Positions 10,426-24,535 of a stretch of DNA of 64,000 nt are shown in pieces; the first letter of the stretch is position 1, and the number at the start of each line of letters is the position of its first letter. Origin of the DNA: Vesta saturnalis (taxonomy: Eukaryota; Arthropoda; Insecta; Coleoptera; Lampyridae); the NCBI GenBank assembly GCA_036346205.1, contig JARFJB010001662.1:961501-1025500 (forward strand), written 5' to 3'. A model generated the notes under the pieces. That model was not told where the DNA came from. It ran no database searches and was given only the letters and a program-made list of their open reading frames with translations. The translations under genes were made by a program, and so were the position numbers.

Positions 10426-11300
10426 GATTTAGGTTGAGAATAATGAGTTCCATATAAATATGGTTTCACGTCCAACATAATTTCGACCCAAGTCACTTAA
10501 AATCGAGCATAGTACTAAGATGCAATGAGTTAGCATATGTGCGAGTATGTGACTTGGTGTCACTTGTGACGTCAGCATATAGCAAAACGCATATTAAACT
10601 GGTTAAGAAAATATTATTTACACACTTGTAGTCCTAATATTTCAAACTCACTCTTAGGCTTATGTCACTTTTTTACTTCACTGTGCCTTTATGAATGAAT
10701 CTACCTTACCGTTAGTGGACACGCTTGGAATATCCTTCAGTCTAGAAACAAATCGATCATTTTTATAACATAGGACTGAATATCGTACGCAAGTAACAGC
10801 ATCCCCTTCTGCCAGAAAACGAGTGGGAACGAAGTGACCAGCTGAGCGGTATGTTTATTGCCTATACTATAGAGTTTACCTATTCGACAATCTATGCTGT
10901 AAGATATCTTCTATATTAGCGTTTCTAGATATTTCCTGTTAATAATTTACGTTTACATTAAAGTAAACTGTTCTTTCAAGGACAAAGCTGTTTGCTTTTA
11001 TTGGAGACGTCAAATCATATACAAAGTAATGATCAACAACTTTGATTCAACACTTTGAAGTAGAACGTGTTAGTGGTGGTCCACTAGTACCATTACAAGT
11101 TATTAGATAAGTAAGTAATTAATGGACGATATTTATAGCATTATACCTTACAAGACTCTAACGTATATATATAAGTACTAAACACAAGCGGTCGGAATTT
11201 AAAACACAATTTAAAAGACGTACAAAAGGAATAACTAAACAGGACTGTTATTATGTAGCAAATAAATGTAACATTCTTTAACGCAACTATTAAAAGAAAT
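10426..11300. other. Noncoding DNA, nothing recognised
   Basis: AT-rich, with no coding pattern on either strand. One palindromic TGACGTCA occurs at 10567-10574. Confidence 0.5.
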
Positions 11301-11700
11301 TGGTTTTGTGTGCGCCCGTGTCCGCGTCCGAGTCATAGTCTGAGTCTGAGTTCGAATCCGAGTGCGAGCCCGAGTACGTGTGCGCGTGTGGTCGTGAGCG
11401 CGTGAGCGCGTGAGTGCATGAGTTGCGTGACGTGACGTGAGTGCGTGAGTGCGTGAGTGCGTGAGTGCGTGCCTGAGTGCGTGAGTGCGTGAGTGCGTGA
11501 GTGTGTAAGTGCGTGAGTGCGTGAGTTACGTGTTCGTGTGCGTTGGGATATGCGTGTGAATGTCAGTGTGTGTGAGGGTATGCGTGCGTGCGAACGTATG
11601 TGTGTGTGGGTATGTGCGTGTGGGGGTTTGTGTCTGTGTGTGTGTGTGTGTGTGTGTGAACGGGCGGGCGAGCGGGCGGGTACGTGGGTGGGTGCGTGCG
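11301..11700. repeat. Degenerate GTGCGTGA-rich and GT-rich array
   Basis: Begins near 11310 with imperfect GTCCGAGT-like units, passes into GTGAGTGC repeats (about 11395-11525), then GT runs (11635-11660) and G-rich units. It grades into the hexamer arrays that follow. Confidence 0.85.
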
Positions 11701-12040
11701 TCCATGTGCGTGTCCGTGCGCGTGTTCGTGTCAGTGTCCGTGTTCATGTCCGTGTCTGTGTCCGTGTCCGTGTCCGTGTCCGTGTCCGTGTCCGTGTCCG
11801 TGTCCGTGTCCGTATCCGTGTCCGTGTCCGTGTACGTGTCTGTGTTCGTGTCCGTGTCCGTGTCCGTGTTCGTGTCCGTGTCCGTGTCCGTGTCCTTGTT
11901 TGTGTCCGTGTCTGTGTCGGTGTCCGTGTCCGTGTCTGTTTCCGTGACCGTGTCCGTGTCCGTGTCCGTGTTCGTGTCCGTGTACGTGTCCGTGTCCGTG
12001 TCTGTGTCCGTGTCAGTGTCCGTGTCCGTGTCGGCGTCCT
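11701..12040. repeat. (GTGTCC)n hexanucleotide array
   Basis: Tandem gtgtcc units with scattered substitutions such as gtgttc and gtgtac. The unit has no stop codon in any frame, which produces long artefactual reading frames on both strands. Confidence 0.95.
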
Positions 12041-12985
<945 letters not shown>

Positions 12986-13770
12986 TTGTATATGTGTGTA
13001 TCTGGTGAATAAGGTTACAGCTATACTGCCGAATGGAATTCAATGAAACGTTGTAATTTGGACCAGATTGGTGGTCACGCTACCTGATAACCTTTGAGCA
13101 AAATCGTCTCACGTATGCACATAGTTTACATAAGTAAAGAAATTATTTTTTTTAGAAAACGCTTATCAATACGCATTCTTCGAAAATATTTACGGAACAA
13201 ATGAAACTACATTTACTTTGGTCAAAAAATGTATACGAACTAATTTAAATAAATTAAGCGTCACAGATAATCGTTGATAGTATATGAAAAAATCACGATT
13301 TTCCTCTGACATGAATAATTATCCAATAAACGTGTTACTATGGGTTTTAATATAGATACAGATCGATACTAAGAGTTAAATCTAGATAAGGTGAATTGAC
13401 AAGTTGGTGGTCTATTGATTCTGAGGGAGGCTGTGTGGTGGTTACCACAAATACTTTCATATGCAGTCACCAAACTTTTATAGCAGGCTTTTTCGTATTT
13501 TACATAATTATTTGATAGTTTAATTAATTTATTAATTATTAATCGTAAAAGTTTGCATCATAAGATATCCCAAAATTACTTGATGTTTTTGAGGATGGGA
13601 AATTTTCCCGGCTACTTAATCGGTTTAGTCGTTCAAGTCTCTCAACCCACCCTTAAATAAAAATAGATATTAACCATCATTTCGACAAAACGAGTGCATT
13701 GTGTGAATATCATCACAGTCGGTGAAATCGTTTATAAATTAGGCGATCACTAACAGACGCACTAACCATT
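12986..13770. other. AT-rich noncoding DNA
   Basis: No gene, repeat or mobile element was recognised in this stretch. Confidence 0.5.
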
Positions 13771-13771
13771 A

Positions 13772-14428
13772 TACGGTGTGTCAATTTAAAAACTTACAAT
13801 AGACTATATCTCATGAATAAGTGATGATATCCACCTACTCTAACTAAAAAATTTAAATAGCGAACCTCTACTTGTAATACATCATTGGAAAGCCTGTAAA
13901 AAATGTTATCCAGTGGTATAAATAATAATTATACAGGGTGTGTTAATATTAACCCAATTAAATATTTTAAAAACAAAAGTTCGTGAAGAATTTGAAAACA
14001 AACTGTATTATTGTTTAGAAAACAATGGAACCCACTTTGGTTTTTTAATATTTTTACCAAATTTGTAGTTCAACAAAACCTTTTAGTAAATATTGATGTA
14101 CTTTTTTGAAATAAAATATTATAGTGTTATTTCTGAAAATATATTTGTGTACATGTATAAAAATGACTGAAATAATATAATACATCCTGTATAATTTTTA
14201 TTTATACCACTGGATAGCATTTTTTATAGGCTTTCCAATGATGTGTTACTAGTAAGGGTTAGTTATTTAATTTTTTTTAGTTGGGGTAGGTAGTGCGTAA
14301 GGGGTTGATTGGGGTGAGTTGTCTCCTATGTCATTTTGGTTCCCCCGTTCTACCCTAGAAACGGTTTAGAGAATTTTTTGATATCATCATTTATTCATGA
14401 GATATAGTCTTTAAATTTACACACTGTA
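13772..14428. mobile_element. Foldback MITE with ~160-bp inverted arms
   Basis: The left arm (13772-13940) and right arm (about 14185-14428) are inverted copies. They share actatatctcatgaataa and cattggaaagcct plus atccagtggtataaata. The right arm has an extra ~100 bp (about 14285-14375) absent from the left. The interior is noncoding, and the ends resemble the CAGGGTGTGT-type ends of IS630/mariner relatives elsewhere in the window. Confidence 0.8.
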
Positions 14429-14439
14429 CATACTATATA

Positions 14440-14512
<73 letters not shown>
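14429..14512. repeat. (TA)n array, left of IS630-like element
   Basis: Pure TA dinucleotides. Together with the array at 15977-16031 it forms one locus split by the 1.46-kb element between them. Confidence 0.95.
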
Positions 14513-14514
<2 letters not shown>

Positions 14515-15973
14515 TGATTTTTAAGTCGATGCTTTTTTAAACTGTGTATAGAACTAATTAAAATAAACAACTTTTTCAAATAACATTTTTTAATTAACTC
14601 AAAAATGAAAGAGATATTTCGTTTTAAAGGAATAAGCAGTCAAGTTCTATTTCAAATGACATGTTCAATGTTGTCACGATTCTGTTCTACACAACGCTGT
14701 GCGCGATGTAACCACTGTTCGGTGACAGCGCGTGATAACGAAATTCGTTTTGTTTTAATTGTTGCTGCTGCCTATTCTATGCTCCCAATTAATTCTTCCC
14801 GCGTGTTTACCGGTGTTTTAAAAACTAACGCCTTCATGTAACCCCACAGAAAAAAATCGCATGGTGTAATGTCTGGTGAGCGAGGTGGCCACGCAACTGG
14901 CCTATTTCGACCAATCCACCGGTTTGGAAAAGTATAATCCAAGAACTCCCGCACTTCTCGTCGAAAATGAGGAGGTGCTCCGTCTTGTAGAAGCCACATG
15001 TTTTGCCTTATATCCAATGGCAATTCTTCCAGCAGATTAGGTAGATGATTTTCCAAAAAATCAGATAATTCTCGCCCGTTAAACGGTCTGGTAAGATGTG
15101 CGGACCAATGAGTATTCCATTTACAATTCCAGCCCAAACATTTGATTGTTGATTCCATTTCCACGCACAAAATTTTTCTTGTAAAATTCAAATGATCTGC
15201 ATTGTTTTGTAAAAGCCATGCACAGAACTCAACTCTACGGGGATGGTCTTGACGAAGTAGCGCGTGTACACGTTGAACGTGAAATGGGTACAACTGATTT
15301 TCCCGCAATGTTTTTACGCCTTTGTTTGACTTACACCGACCTCACGTGCAATTTCTCTAGTACTTATCGATGGATATTCCTCAACAATATTCAAAATTTG
15401 TTCTTCATTCTGCATATTCACAGTTTGTTCGGTCTTCCTACATGCCCTCCACGATGTTCTCTTAAATAACCAGTATCCCTTGCCCTCTGAACGAGATTTA
15501 TAAAACTACGGGATGTCGGATGCACTCTTAATGGAAAGCGTTCTGCATACAGCCTTGCGGCTGCAGCAGCACTTTGACGACACTCCCCATAAATCAACAG
15601 CATGTCCACGAGTTCATTATTTTCATACACATGAGCCATTCTTTATTTTTCAATAATCACAAACTGACTGAAATCTAACACGCGATTAACTGACAACAAA
15701 TTGACACATTTCTGCTTGACATAAAAAGTGTAAACAGAAACAAAACAAAATTAACAGCCGTCTTATCACAGAGATTGTTTGCAGTTCCATAACAACCCAA
15801 ATATGCGTGGTGAGGCTATAAACACCGGTAAACACGCGGGAATAATTAATGGGCGCATAGAACAGGCAGCAGCAACAATTAAAGCAAAACGAAAAAATGT
15901 TATTTGAAAAAGTTGTTTATTTTAATTAGTTTTATACACAGTTTAAAAAAAAGCATCAACTTAAAAATCATCT
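14513..15973 (-). mobile_element. IS630-Tc1-mariner-type element inserted in a TA array
   Basis: Inverted ends of about 80 bp: 14513-14595 (gatttttaagtcgatgc...) and 15888-15973. They flank a minus-strand transposase. A second inverted pair (about 14740-14820 and 15800-15885, sharing cccgcgtgtttaccggtgtt) adjoins the ends on the right but is separated by ~140 bp on the left, so one end has gained or lost that segment. Both sides are TA repeats, which fits the TA target preference of the superfamily. Confidence 0.9.
14772..15639 (-). pseudogene. IS630-type transposase (DUF4817-like N-terminus, DDE_3-like core)
   Basis: The N-terminal 73 residues (15639-15418; MAHVYENNELVDMLLIYGEC, ending GRPNKL and a stop) match the DUF4817-type start of insect IS630 transposases. 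Another frame then holds an HTH-like STREIAREVGVS near 15350. The core frame 15308-14772 has LLQDGAPPHF (second catalytic Asp) and WPPRSPDITPCDFFLWGY (third Asp). The segment that should hold the first Asp is garbled near 15180, suggesting a small deletion. The C-terminus runs into the inner inverted repeat. The enzyme would cut and paste the element; this copy has stops and frame changes and is dead. Confidence 0.88.

Positions 15974-15976
<3 letters not shown>

Positions 15977-16031
<55 letters not shown>
15977..16031. repeat. (TA)n array, right of IS630-like element
   Basis: TA dinucleotides continuing the locus interrupted by the element at 14513-15973. Confidence 0.95.
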
Positions 16032-16034
<3 letters not shown>

Positions 16035-17936
16035 TTATATGTTTGTCAAAGATTGTGCACTTTTACTATAAATTTCATACGTTTTCACACGATTATGAGG
16101 AATTTACAATTACTGTTAATTATTTGAGGATTTTCCATCTTTTTGTGATAAAACACACGGTTTGTGTAAATTATATGTTGTACATAATTACGAGCTTACG
16201 ATAAAGAGTCCATAAATTACGTTTCAAAAGCTCCAGATAATTATCGTGGTTTCGTTGTAATTTACTATTTAGTTAAAAGCCGTTAATAATCTAAGGTTAT
16301 TATCATACTAGCTTAAATATACAGAGAATTATTTAGTTTGTGACAATACCGTTTTGATACACGAAGCATACTGTATGTAATAATTATTTACACTGTGACT
16401 TAAGGTAACTGTTTTTTCCGTCAAAGATATAAAATGTTTGTTCTAGATGTACATTTCTATAATTATAGATAACTTTTGAACTTAAACCAATCAAGCTTAT
16501 GTTTTCCAGTGTAACAAACCATTATTAAGTGGCAAAAAAGTATATTAATTTATAGACGCATCAAAAGACATTGCTCTGCAATAAAAACTTAAAAGGATCT
16601 ACCAAACTAGACAAGATTTAAGAAATTACAATAAATTCGACAATCAATGTGAAAATGAAAATATTTTGGATTAAAAAACCATGTGTAGCCCATTATAATT
16701 GATAGGTAACGGTATATTAAGTACCAAAACGAGGCAGCTTAGTCGTTCTTACTGTGGTTTATATATTATTTTATCGAAACTTGGCTATTATTGTCTACGA
16801 ATGCAGTAGTATGTCATAATAACAAGTGCTCAGCTCATAATAGCATTGTTACCGATTCATAATATCGTAGAGTAATTTTCCCTAGCAGTTGCGTCACTAA
16901 TATTAATACTGTCAGACGACGCCGATGTTGTCAGATTGTGACAAATAACAGTTCGACAACTGTCAAATCTCAGCTTCAGGGGTTATGTTTATTTTATCAC
17001 AGTAATAAAATTTAAGTTTTATGTGTCAAGTGTTATGTCAAAATTTCCAACTCAAATCAATTCTATCTGCATCCTCTCGTGCACAATAGGCGTGTTCTAA
17101 AGGTGGTAATGAAATTTGGTATACTTACCATGATACGCAAATTTGTGTGGAAAGTGCAGATTTGTTTTGTGGTAACCTCGTAACCAACAGTGTAATAGTT
17201 GCCGACTTGTTTTGCCACAACCCAAGAAATACAACTTACCAACTACTATAAGCCACGCCATATTTCGAAAAATCGTGTATTTAATACGGATATTAAGACA
17301 GCCACAATAAACTTTAATGTTGCTACGCCACATCTCGTTAATTATGACTAGTGGTGAATAGAAGTAAAACGCGTTCAGTTTGATTTGAATCAAGATTGCA
17401 GCCAATGGCCTCAGCCGTGTTAAAGTCAAGCGTGCAACTAAATTTCATCAGACATTTTACAATAATCAGCTACAAAAGTTTCAATGTATGGACAAAACGC
17501 ATAACTTCAAATTAACACTTTGCAGTAACAAGTAACTGTAGTAACGTCGCTGTACCATAATTAGATACTAACTTTATTATAATAAAATAATATTTGTCAG
17601 TGTTGCACTGCTAAAGAAATGCCGTCTTTCTACTTGGTGTACTCAGTAACATAATTTGCACATTTTTAATACGCTTAAACAAAGTGAACTTCGTAGCTCT
17701 ATCTAATATGAATGGTACATGTACACACGTATAAATGAAACAAATTAAAACCACAGCGTAAAAACATTTTTAAAATGTGTCGCTACCTACCCACTTATCG
17801 TTGTGTAAACAGCATGAGTATGGTTTATATAACGGGAGTAATGTTTCTAGCAAGTTTTTCAAAGTCAAATTCACTAATATCGGCTTTTTGTCCCTCTGCC
17901 CATCTGTCCATGTAATTAATTGTTAATGGGATAAGA
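16032..17936. other. AT-rich noncoding DNA
   Basis: The 110-residue minus-strand frame at 17429-17097 shows no family motif and looks fortuitous. Nothing else was recognised. Confidence 0.4.
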
Positions 17937-17937
17937 T

Positions 17938-17996
17938 ATACAGTGCGTTCGTAGCGGATAAATTCAATTAAAATTCGAAGGAGCGGTTTAGGAAGA
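17938..17996. repeat. Terminal-repeat-like segment (ACAGTGCGTTCGTA) shared with 47136-47192
   Basis: About 57 bp starting tacagtgcgttcgtagcgg matches, in inverted orientation, the segment ending at 47192. It lies at the outer edge of the ACGC array and the IS630 remnant of the same transposase family, so it is probably one end of that element. Confidence 0.6.
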
Positions 17997-17997
17997 A

Positions 17998-18400
<403 letters not shown>

Positions 18401-18409
18401 TTTTTTGGC

Positions 18410-19560
18410 GTTAATCCTAATTTAGTTGTAAAATGATTCCACTAATCTAAATTAAATGTGCGAGTTGAGCACCGTTAACAATCTGACAATAGCCAAGGCG
18501 ATTAACAAATGATTTTTCAACATTGTCGATGACATCGGCGGTAATGTGTCTAATTTATTGGCGAATTCGTCCTTTTAAATATTCTAAGTGGGCCGGTCGC
18601 GTCGCGTATACTTTACTCATTAAGTATCCCCACAAGAAGTAAACATGAGGATTTAAATCTGGCGATCTGGCTGACCACTTAATTGGCCCTTTTCTACCTA
18701 TCCAACGATTTGAAAAAACTTCATCCAAATAAGCGCGATCAGGTAAACCGTAGAGTGCCGGCACCCCATCTTGTTGAAAAAAGAGGTCAAAATTGTGCAT
18801 ATCGGGCTCTTCTATATCCAGATACAACGTTATTAGAGCGGGGATGAGTTAATTTTGAAGAAAGCCTAAATATCTCGCACCAGTGAGAATATCCTCTAAG
18901 AATTAAGGATCTGTAACTCTTCCGTCAACTATGCCGCACCAAACGTTCAATTTTTGAGGGTTTTGGGTGTGATATTCCGTGAATCAGTGAAGATTTTCGG
19001 TTGCCCAATAACAACAATTTTTTCTGTTCACAAGCAAATGCTGCTTCGTCGGAAAAAATTATTCCTTTTACAAAATTGGCGTTACCATAACGTAATGATT
19101 GCAATCCACAAAATTCATTTTGCGATCAAAATCATCTTCCGACAGCTCGTGAAGCATATTTTGTAGGGATGGAACTTCTCTCTTTTCAACACTATATGCA
19201 CAGTAGATCGCGCCACACTAATACTATTAGCCGTGTCCGTAATGGTTGCATTGAGATCATCTTGCACTGCTAACGCAATGTTCAACTGACCTTCTTAACT
19301 TATCGACCTTCGACCAGATTTTCTCATATCCCGAATATGTTTAAATTCCCGAAATTTCATCTGAACTCGGCTTACCATGCTTTAGCTAATAGACGTTAGA
19401 TCAGGGTGAGTTGCATTAAACAACGCAACCACAGGATTTCAATCCTTTTACGTTCGCTTAATTTCCTCATATTTCACGTAATAACGGTAAAGTAGTTACC
19501 AGATAAACTCGCTATAACAACGCTGTCACCTATTAAAAACTAAATACTCATGTCACATGA
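18410..19560 (-). pseudogene. IS630-type transposase remnant, same family as 46200-46820
   Basis: The frame 18827-18555 has LFFQQDGVPALYG (second Asp; the usual APPHY-like text is degraded), RWIGRKGPIKWSARSPDLNP (third Asp) and YFLWGYL. The 3' flank from 18416 (aatgattccactaatct..., gagcaccgttaacaatctga) is shared with 46210-46275. The N-terminal part (19480-18830) is recognisable only in pieces. The last ~60 bp of the 5' region appear twice (about 19507-19556 and 19603-19660), a short duplication. It is inactive. Confidence 0.8.
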
Positions 19561-21100
19561 TGCATGTTCTGCAGGTGTTATTTATCGTCATGGTTACTGT
19601 AGATAAAATTACGATAACCATGCTGTCGCCTATGAAAAAACTAAACACACGTCGCTTCCAAAGTACTTACAAAATATTCCTTTGTTGTTTCTTATCCTAT
19701 GTACCAAAGGATCTTGTAAAAAAACCAGTAAAACAATTTAAACCTAAAGTCGTACGGTGCGGGAATAAAGTCAAAGGTTCGTATGCCTGTTCACAATATA
19801 ACTCTAGATCACATATCGACTTATGTGCTTTAGTTTTTCCGAGTAGAACACATTTTCCAAGATTAGATGACGAGAGCAGTGAAAGATAAGAATATTGCCC
19901 AAAAGGTCGCAGCATACCTGGCCGAACATTAGCGTAGGTCATGAATGTTTGCTCAGCATTGGGGCAAAATGTTGCTAAAATATTAATATATTTGTACGTC
20001 AGTTTTATTGGGGTCTCGGAAGAAGGATTGCTTCGGTAATCAAGAGTTATGTACTCCAGGAGTGTTTATCAGCATTTGAACCAATTGCCCAAGATTTATG
20101 TTTATGCACCAATTTAGTTCCGGTCGCGGCAATATTAAGTGTCTCAATAACCGCGAACTAAATCCTGTCACCCATGTGTGTTCCTTAAGCAGTTGGGCTG
20201 AATTGTGCCAAAAATGTGTGATAATTACACCAATTTTGTTTTGGAGCTAAGTTACACGGTCCATGAATGTTGGTCAGCTTCCCTGCCGAATGTTGTTCAG
20301 AATCTATAATTATACACCACACCAATTTCGAAGAAACTACGCTTTACTTGACTTTTGTCTTTCTTTTACTTATTTGATTAAAATGTCGTTTTTAAAAAAT
20401 GCTGGGTACTACTATCGGTTTAGTAGCATAAATGTAAAAGTATAAATGATAGTTAAGGAAGTTTGGTTACATTCGATTAGTAAGCCATATTTTCTGTTAA
20501 GCCAAAGATTTAGTCAGTACTTTTCTTGTTGCGCTTAACTTAAGTTCATCAGGATTATAAAGCGTTATAATAATTCGTTTTCATAAAGAAGAAAAGATCT
20601 ATTTTCCAGTAGACTATTGTTGTAAAACCTATTGAATATTGTCATTGGTACTTAATTTTTTACAAAATTAAATTAAGGCTCAAATATATTAAGTATATTT
20701 TTACAGTGTATACAAGATTAATGTGAGTAGGAGATTGTAGGGACGTTCGATAATTACAAATTTGAAATGCAGATAAATTAAATTAGTCGCTAGCTTTAAT
20801 GTACTCGAATAACATTGTAAGGGTAGTTTAGGTCCAAAACTTGCAATAACATACAGTGCGCATAAGAGTTTTGAGTGTCCTGTTGAGAAACGTAAGGCAG
20901 TGCGTGTACCAACACGTTTATTTTAGATAACAGAAATTCAAAGTAAGATCTATCCATTTAAAAACGGAAGAGCTTATTGCTTTGTAGTTACTTGAAGCAC
21001 TCTTTAACAGCTGGAGAAATATTTCCACAGTCAGTAACAGATCGTAGGTTTAGTGTATGGAAGTAGTATAACTGTACTGTTATAGTAACTTGCTGATCTC
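19561..21100. other. Noncoding DNA
   Basis: Apart from the short duplicated IS630 piece near 19603-19660, nothing is recognised. The frame 19557-19889 reads through that piece and is not a gene. Confidence 0.4.
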
Positions 21101-21102
21101 CG

Positions 21103-21144
21103 GTGTACGTGTACGTGTGTGTGTTGTCGTGTACGTGTACGTGT

Positions 21145-21204
<60 letters not shown>

Positions 21205-21997
21205 GCGTGTCGTGTCGTGTCGTGTCTGTGTCGTGTACGTGTACGTAGTACGTGTAGGTGTACGTGTACGTGTACGTGTACGTGTACGTCGTACGTACAG
21301 CGTGTACGTGTACGTGTGCGTGTACGTGTACGGTACGTGTCGTGTGCGTGTACGTGTCGTGTCGTGTACGTGTACGTGTACGTGTACGTGTACGTGTCGT
21401 GTACGTGTACGTGTACGTGTACGTCGTGACGTGTACGTGTGCGTGTACGTGTACGTGTACGTGTACGTGTACGTGTACGTGTACGTGTACCGTGTACGTC
21501 GTTACGTGTACGTGTACGTTACGTTACGTGTACGTGTACGTGTACGTGTACGTGTACGTGTACGTGTACGTGTACGTGTACGTGTACGTGTCCGTGTGCG
21601 TGTCCGTGTACGTGTACGTGTACGTGTTCGTGTACGTGTACGTGACGTGTACGTGACGTGACGTACGTCCGTGTACGTTTACGTGTACGTGTACGTGACG
21701 TGTACGTGTACGTGTACGTGTCGTGTACGTGTACGTGTACGTGTACGGTACGTGTACGTGTACGTGTACGTGTGTACGTGTAGTACGTGTACGTGTACGT
21801 GTACGTGTACGTGTGACGTGTGGCGTGTCGTGTGCGTGTGCGTGTGCGTGTGCGTGTGCGTGTGCGTGTGCGTGTGCGTGTGCGTGTGCGTGTGCGTGTG
21901 CGTGTGCGTGTCGTGTGCGTATGTGCGTGTGCGTGACGTGTGCGTGTCTTGTGTGTGGTGTGTGTGTGCTGTGTGTGTGTGGTGTGTGTGTGTGTGT

Positions 21998-22034
<37 letters not shown>

Positions 22035-22045
22035 TGTGTGTGTGT
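21103..22045. repeat. (ACGTGT)n, (GTGTGC)n and (GT)n compound array
   Basis: About 940 bp: GT (21150-21202), then TACGTG hexamers with occasional CGTGTCGT slips (about 21230-21815), then GTGTGC (21832-21910), then GT again to 22044. TACGTG units are nearly palindromic (ACGT). The six-frame openness is an artefact. Confidence 0.95.
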
Positions 22046-22780
22046 GGAGAGTAGCATGCATTAACTTACATGTTCCCACAAATAAACATTTCGAAGCAAA
22101 GGTCGTTTAGGAACTGATACTGTCGCGATCAGCGTGATTCAGTCTGTATTTCTGTGTTTCTATATTTCTAGGTGGCATCCAGCAGAAAAACGGATTTACT
22201 TTGCACAACTGTAAAATATAGATGTTTTTTTTTGCATTTTACGTAGTATAATAATAAAACATTCCATTGAATCACACCTGAAAGAAGCTTGTAAAAAGGC
22301 TAGTAATTACCCCGGCAACAAATGGTGGTTTGTATGAGATTTATATGCACTTCATTAGCTAAAATCCACTAAAAACTTAACAAATAATGCCATTTGTTTA
22401 TTGTGTAAAGAATATTCAGTCATAGACTGTATTCGTCTATTCTAAATGATTTAAGAACCATGGAAAATCTTGTAATAAAAATTGGGGACGCCAAATTGGC
22501 AGTTTAGTTTTAAAGGATTTGTATATTTAAAAAAACAGGAAACACAAAAAAACTATTAGCACTTACGAATAACGTGGAAAAGCTACGGAACTATACTCTG
22601 TTCCGTATTATTTTGCATTAAAGCAAGTAATGACATTTTTTTTCTGTAGTGGTATTGCTTTTTGTCAAAATGACAAGAAGTCAAATTGACTCCGTCCTGT
22701 TAGAAGTAATTGTGGTGTGTTGTATACTTAAGTAACGCGTAAGATGATCAAGCCTCATATTGAGTTAACAATAATTTGTT
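22046..22780. other. AT-rich noncoding DNA
   Basis: No coding pattern was seen. It may include the 5' end of the IS630-type element that follows, but no terminal repeat could be defined. Confidence 0.4.
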
Positions 22781-22786
22781 GAGAAA

Positions 22787-24000
22787 ATGCTAAAAGTCAT
22801 CGCAAGAAATAAAAAATTTTCAAATTTTAGGCGTTATACGCACCTTAAAAATAGTGTAACGCGGAAAAGTAATATTCTTCAAGTACGTAAGAACTTAAAT
22901 TACTTTTTCGAGCGCACATTAAATATATACATAGTTTTAGATTTGACAGGGAACTATCCAAGACATCATAATAACAAGAACTCAAACCTTAAAGTCGACA
23001 TATTGTGGTAAACGCGGAAGATTTTTGAGATTTCACCTTTCGGGAAGACCTACAACAATTAATTTTGCAATTTAATTCGGAAAATGAATATATTACTTTC
23101 GACAACATGAATCACGTTAAAACATAATTAGGTTTTGACGGGGGTCAAACTGTAGTATTTAGAATATTGAAATCAATAGGTTACAAACACAAACGTGTAA
23201 ATGGGAAAAAATTTTTATGTGAAATAAAACATGTCGTTGTAGCCAAAATTAGGTTTTTGAGAAAATTTCTGCGGTTGAAAAGTTCAGGTCAAGATGTCAG
23301 GTTTGTGTGTCGAGATTTATCAAGATGGTCTAATATTCATCGTTGGGTGCACGATACCGACATCAAAAGTAATCCACCAAAAATTAAAAATGAAGGTAAC
23401 ATGTATACCATTTTACACGCGGGGTGTAATTTAAGGCCTTTAGAAAACGATTCGGGGAATGAGGATCGGGGTTATCATAAAACTGTAAATAGGGGCTAGT
23501 TTCAAAATTGGATGATTAAACAGCTGATTCCTGCTTCCTGCGCTGTCTAAGCTATCCGGTGTTGGTTATAGACAACGCGCCGTATCATTCGGTGCAGTTA
23601 AACAAAGCAGCCCCATTTTCTATTAAGAAGGAACAGCTGTACAGTGGCTGTTTATGCATGGGGTCGATATTGAGAGCAATATTAACAAAAAGCAACTGTG
23701 AAACAAAATTCAACCTTTCAGTTCCAGAGGGAAAATTATGTAGTTGATAATATTTGGATTAAGCATAGATACGAAGTTTTACGATTGCCTCCTTACCATT
23801 GTCAATGTAACCCTATTGAAATGGCATAGAGTTTTTGTAAAAATTCTTATAATAAGCAAATAAGTTCTGAACCTCCATCTAAAGATAGGGTCCAGAAATT
23901 ATGTTCCCCTGCAACGTGGCAAAACTTTCGTTCGCACACGGAAAAGATTATTTCAAATGAAGTTTTTCGATTAAAAATATCCCACCTGTTATTATAGCAT
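22787..24000 (+). pseudogene. IS630-type transposase (LPPYHCxxNPIE family), degenerate
   Basis: Plus-strand pieces follow the order of a large insect IS630-like family. At 23167-23499: YKHKRVNGKKFLCE, VVAKIRFLRKF, then RWVHDTDIKS and MYTILHAGCNLR. At 23559 LVIDNAPYHSV is the second-Asp region, and near 23780 LRLPPYHCQCNPIEMA holds the final acidic residue of the DDE triad. The first-Asp text (normally LDETW) reads LSRWSN and is lost. Several stops separate the blocks. A more degenerate relative lies at 34972-35990. No terminal repeats were identified. Confidence 0.85.
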
Positions 24001-24535
24001 TAGGAGAAACCGATAAAAAACACTTAAATATTTGGTTTTCGTCAGGTCTTGTCCGTGGATACGAAATCAGTAATCTTCTGGTCAATTCCATTCAGCTGCG
24101 ACTTAAATGGACACATTTCTTGTTATTTATCTTCATGTGTACGTAACAGTCAAGAAAAGAGCGACGCAGCAAATCTTGATATTGGTTTACCTATGAAAAT
24201 CCGCTGTGGATTTCCTAAATAGCTTAAGTTACCTATTGGCTTTATGATTGAAGAACTAGATTTGCATATAGATATACCTTTACATCATGTTTAATATCCA
24301 AGAAAAGAGAGTGAAAAGCGCAGTAGGTAAATTTTATCACAAAAGCAAGTCTTGACTTTGGACCAACGTAAATAATGTAGAATTTCCGTTTTATGCAGGT
24401 AATAGACGTTCAAGGTAAAATTTACTTTCTTTAAATAGGTCACTCGAGATTTAAGGATACAACCTACAGTTTTCAAAAGTCAAGCTACGGTAGTAACTTT
24501 TGTTCTTTTGACATTGCTACCACACTCCTGCTATA

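Noticed and set aside
17097..17429. 110-residue minus-strand frame
   Set aside because: No recognisable domain; frames of this length are expected by chance in 64 kb.
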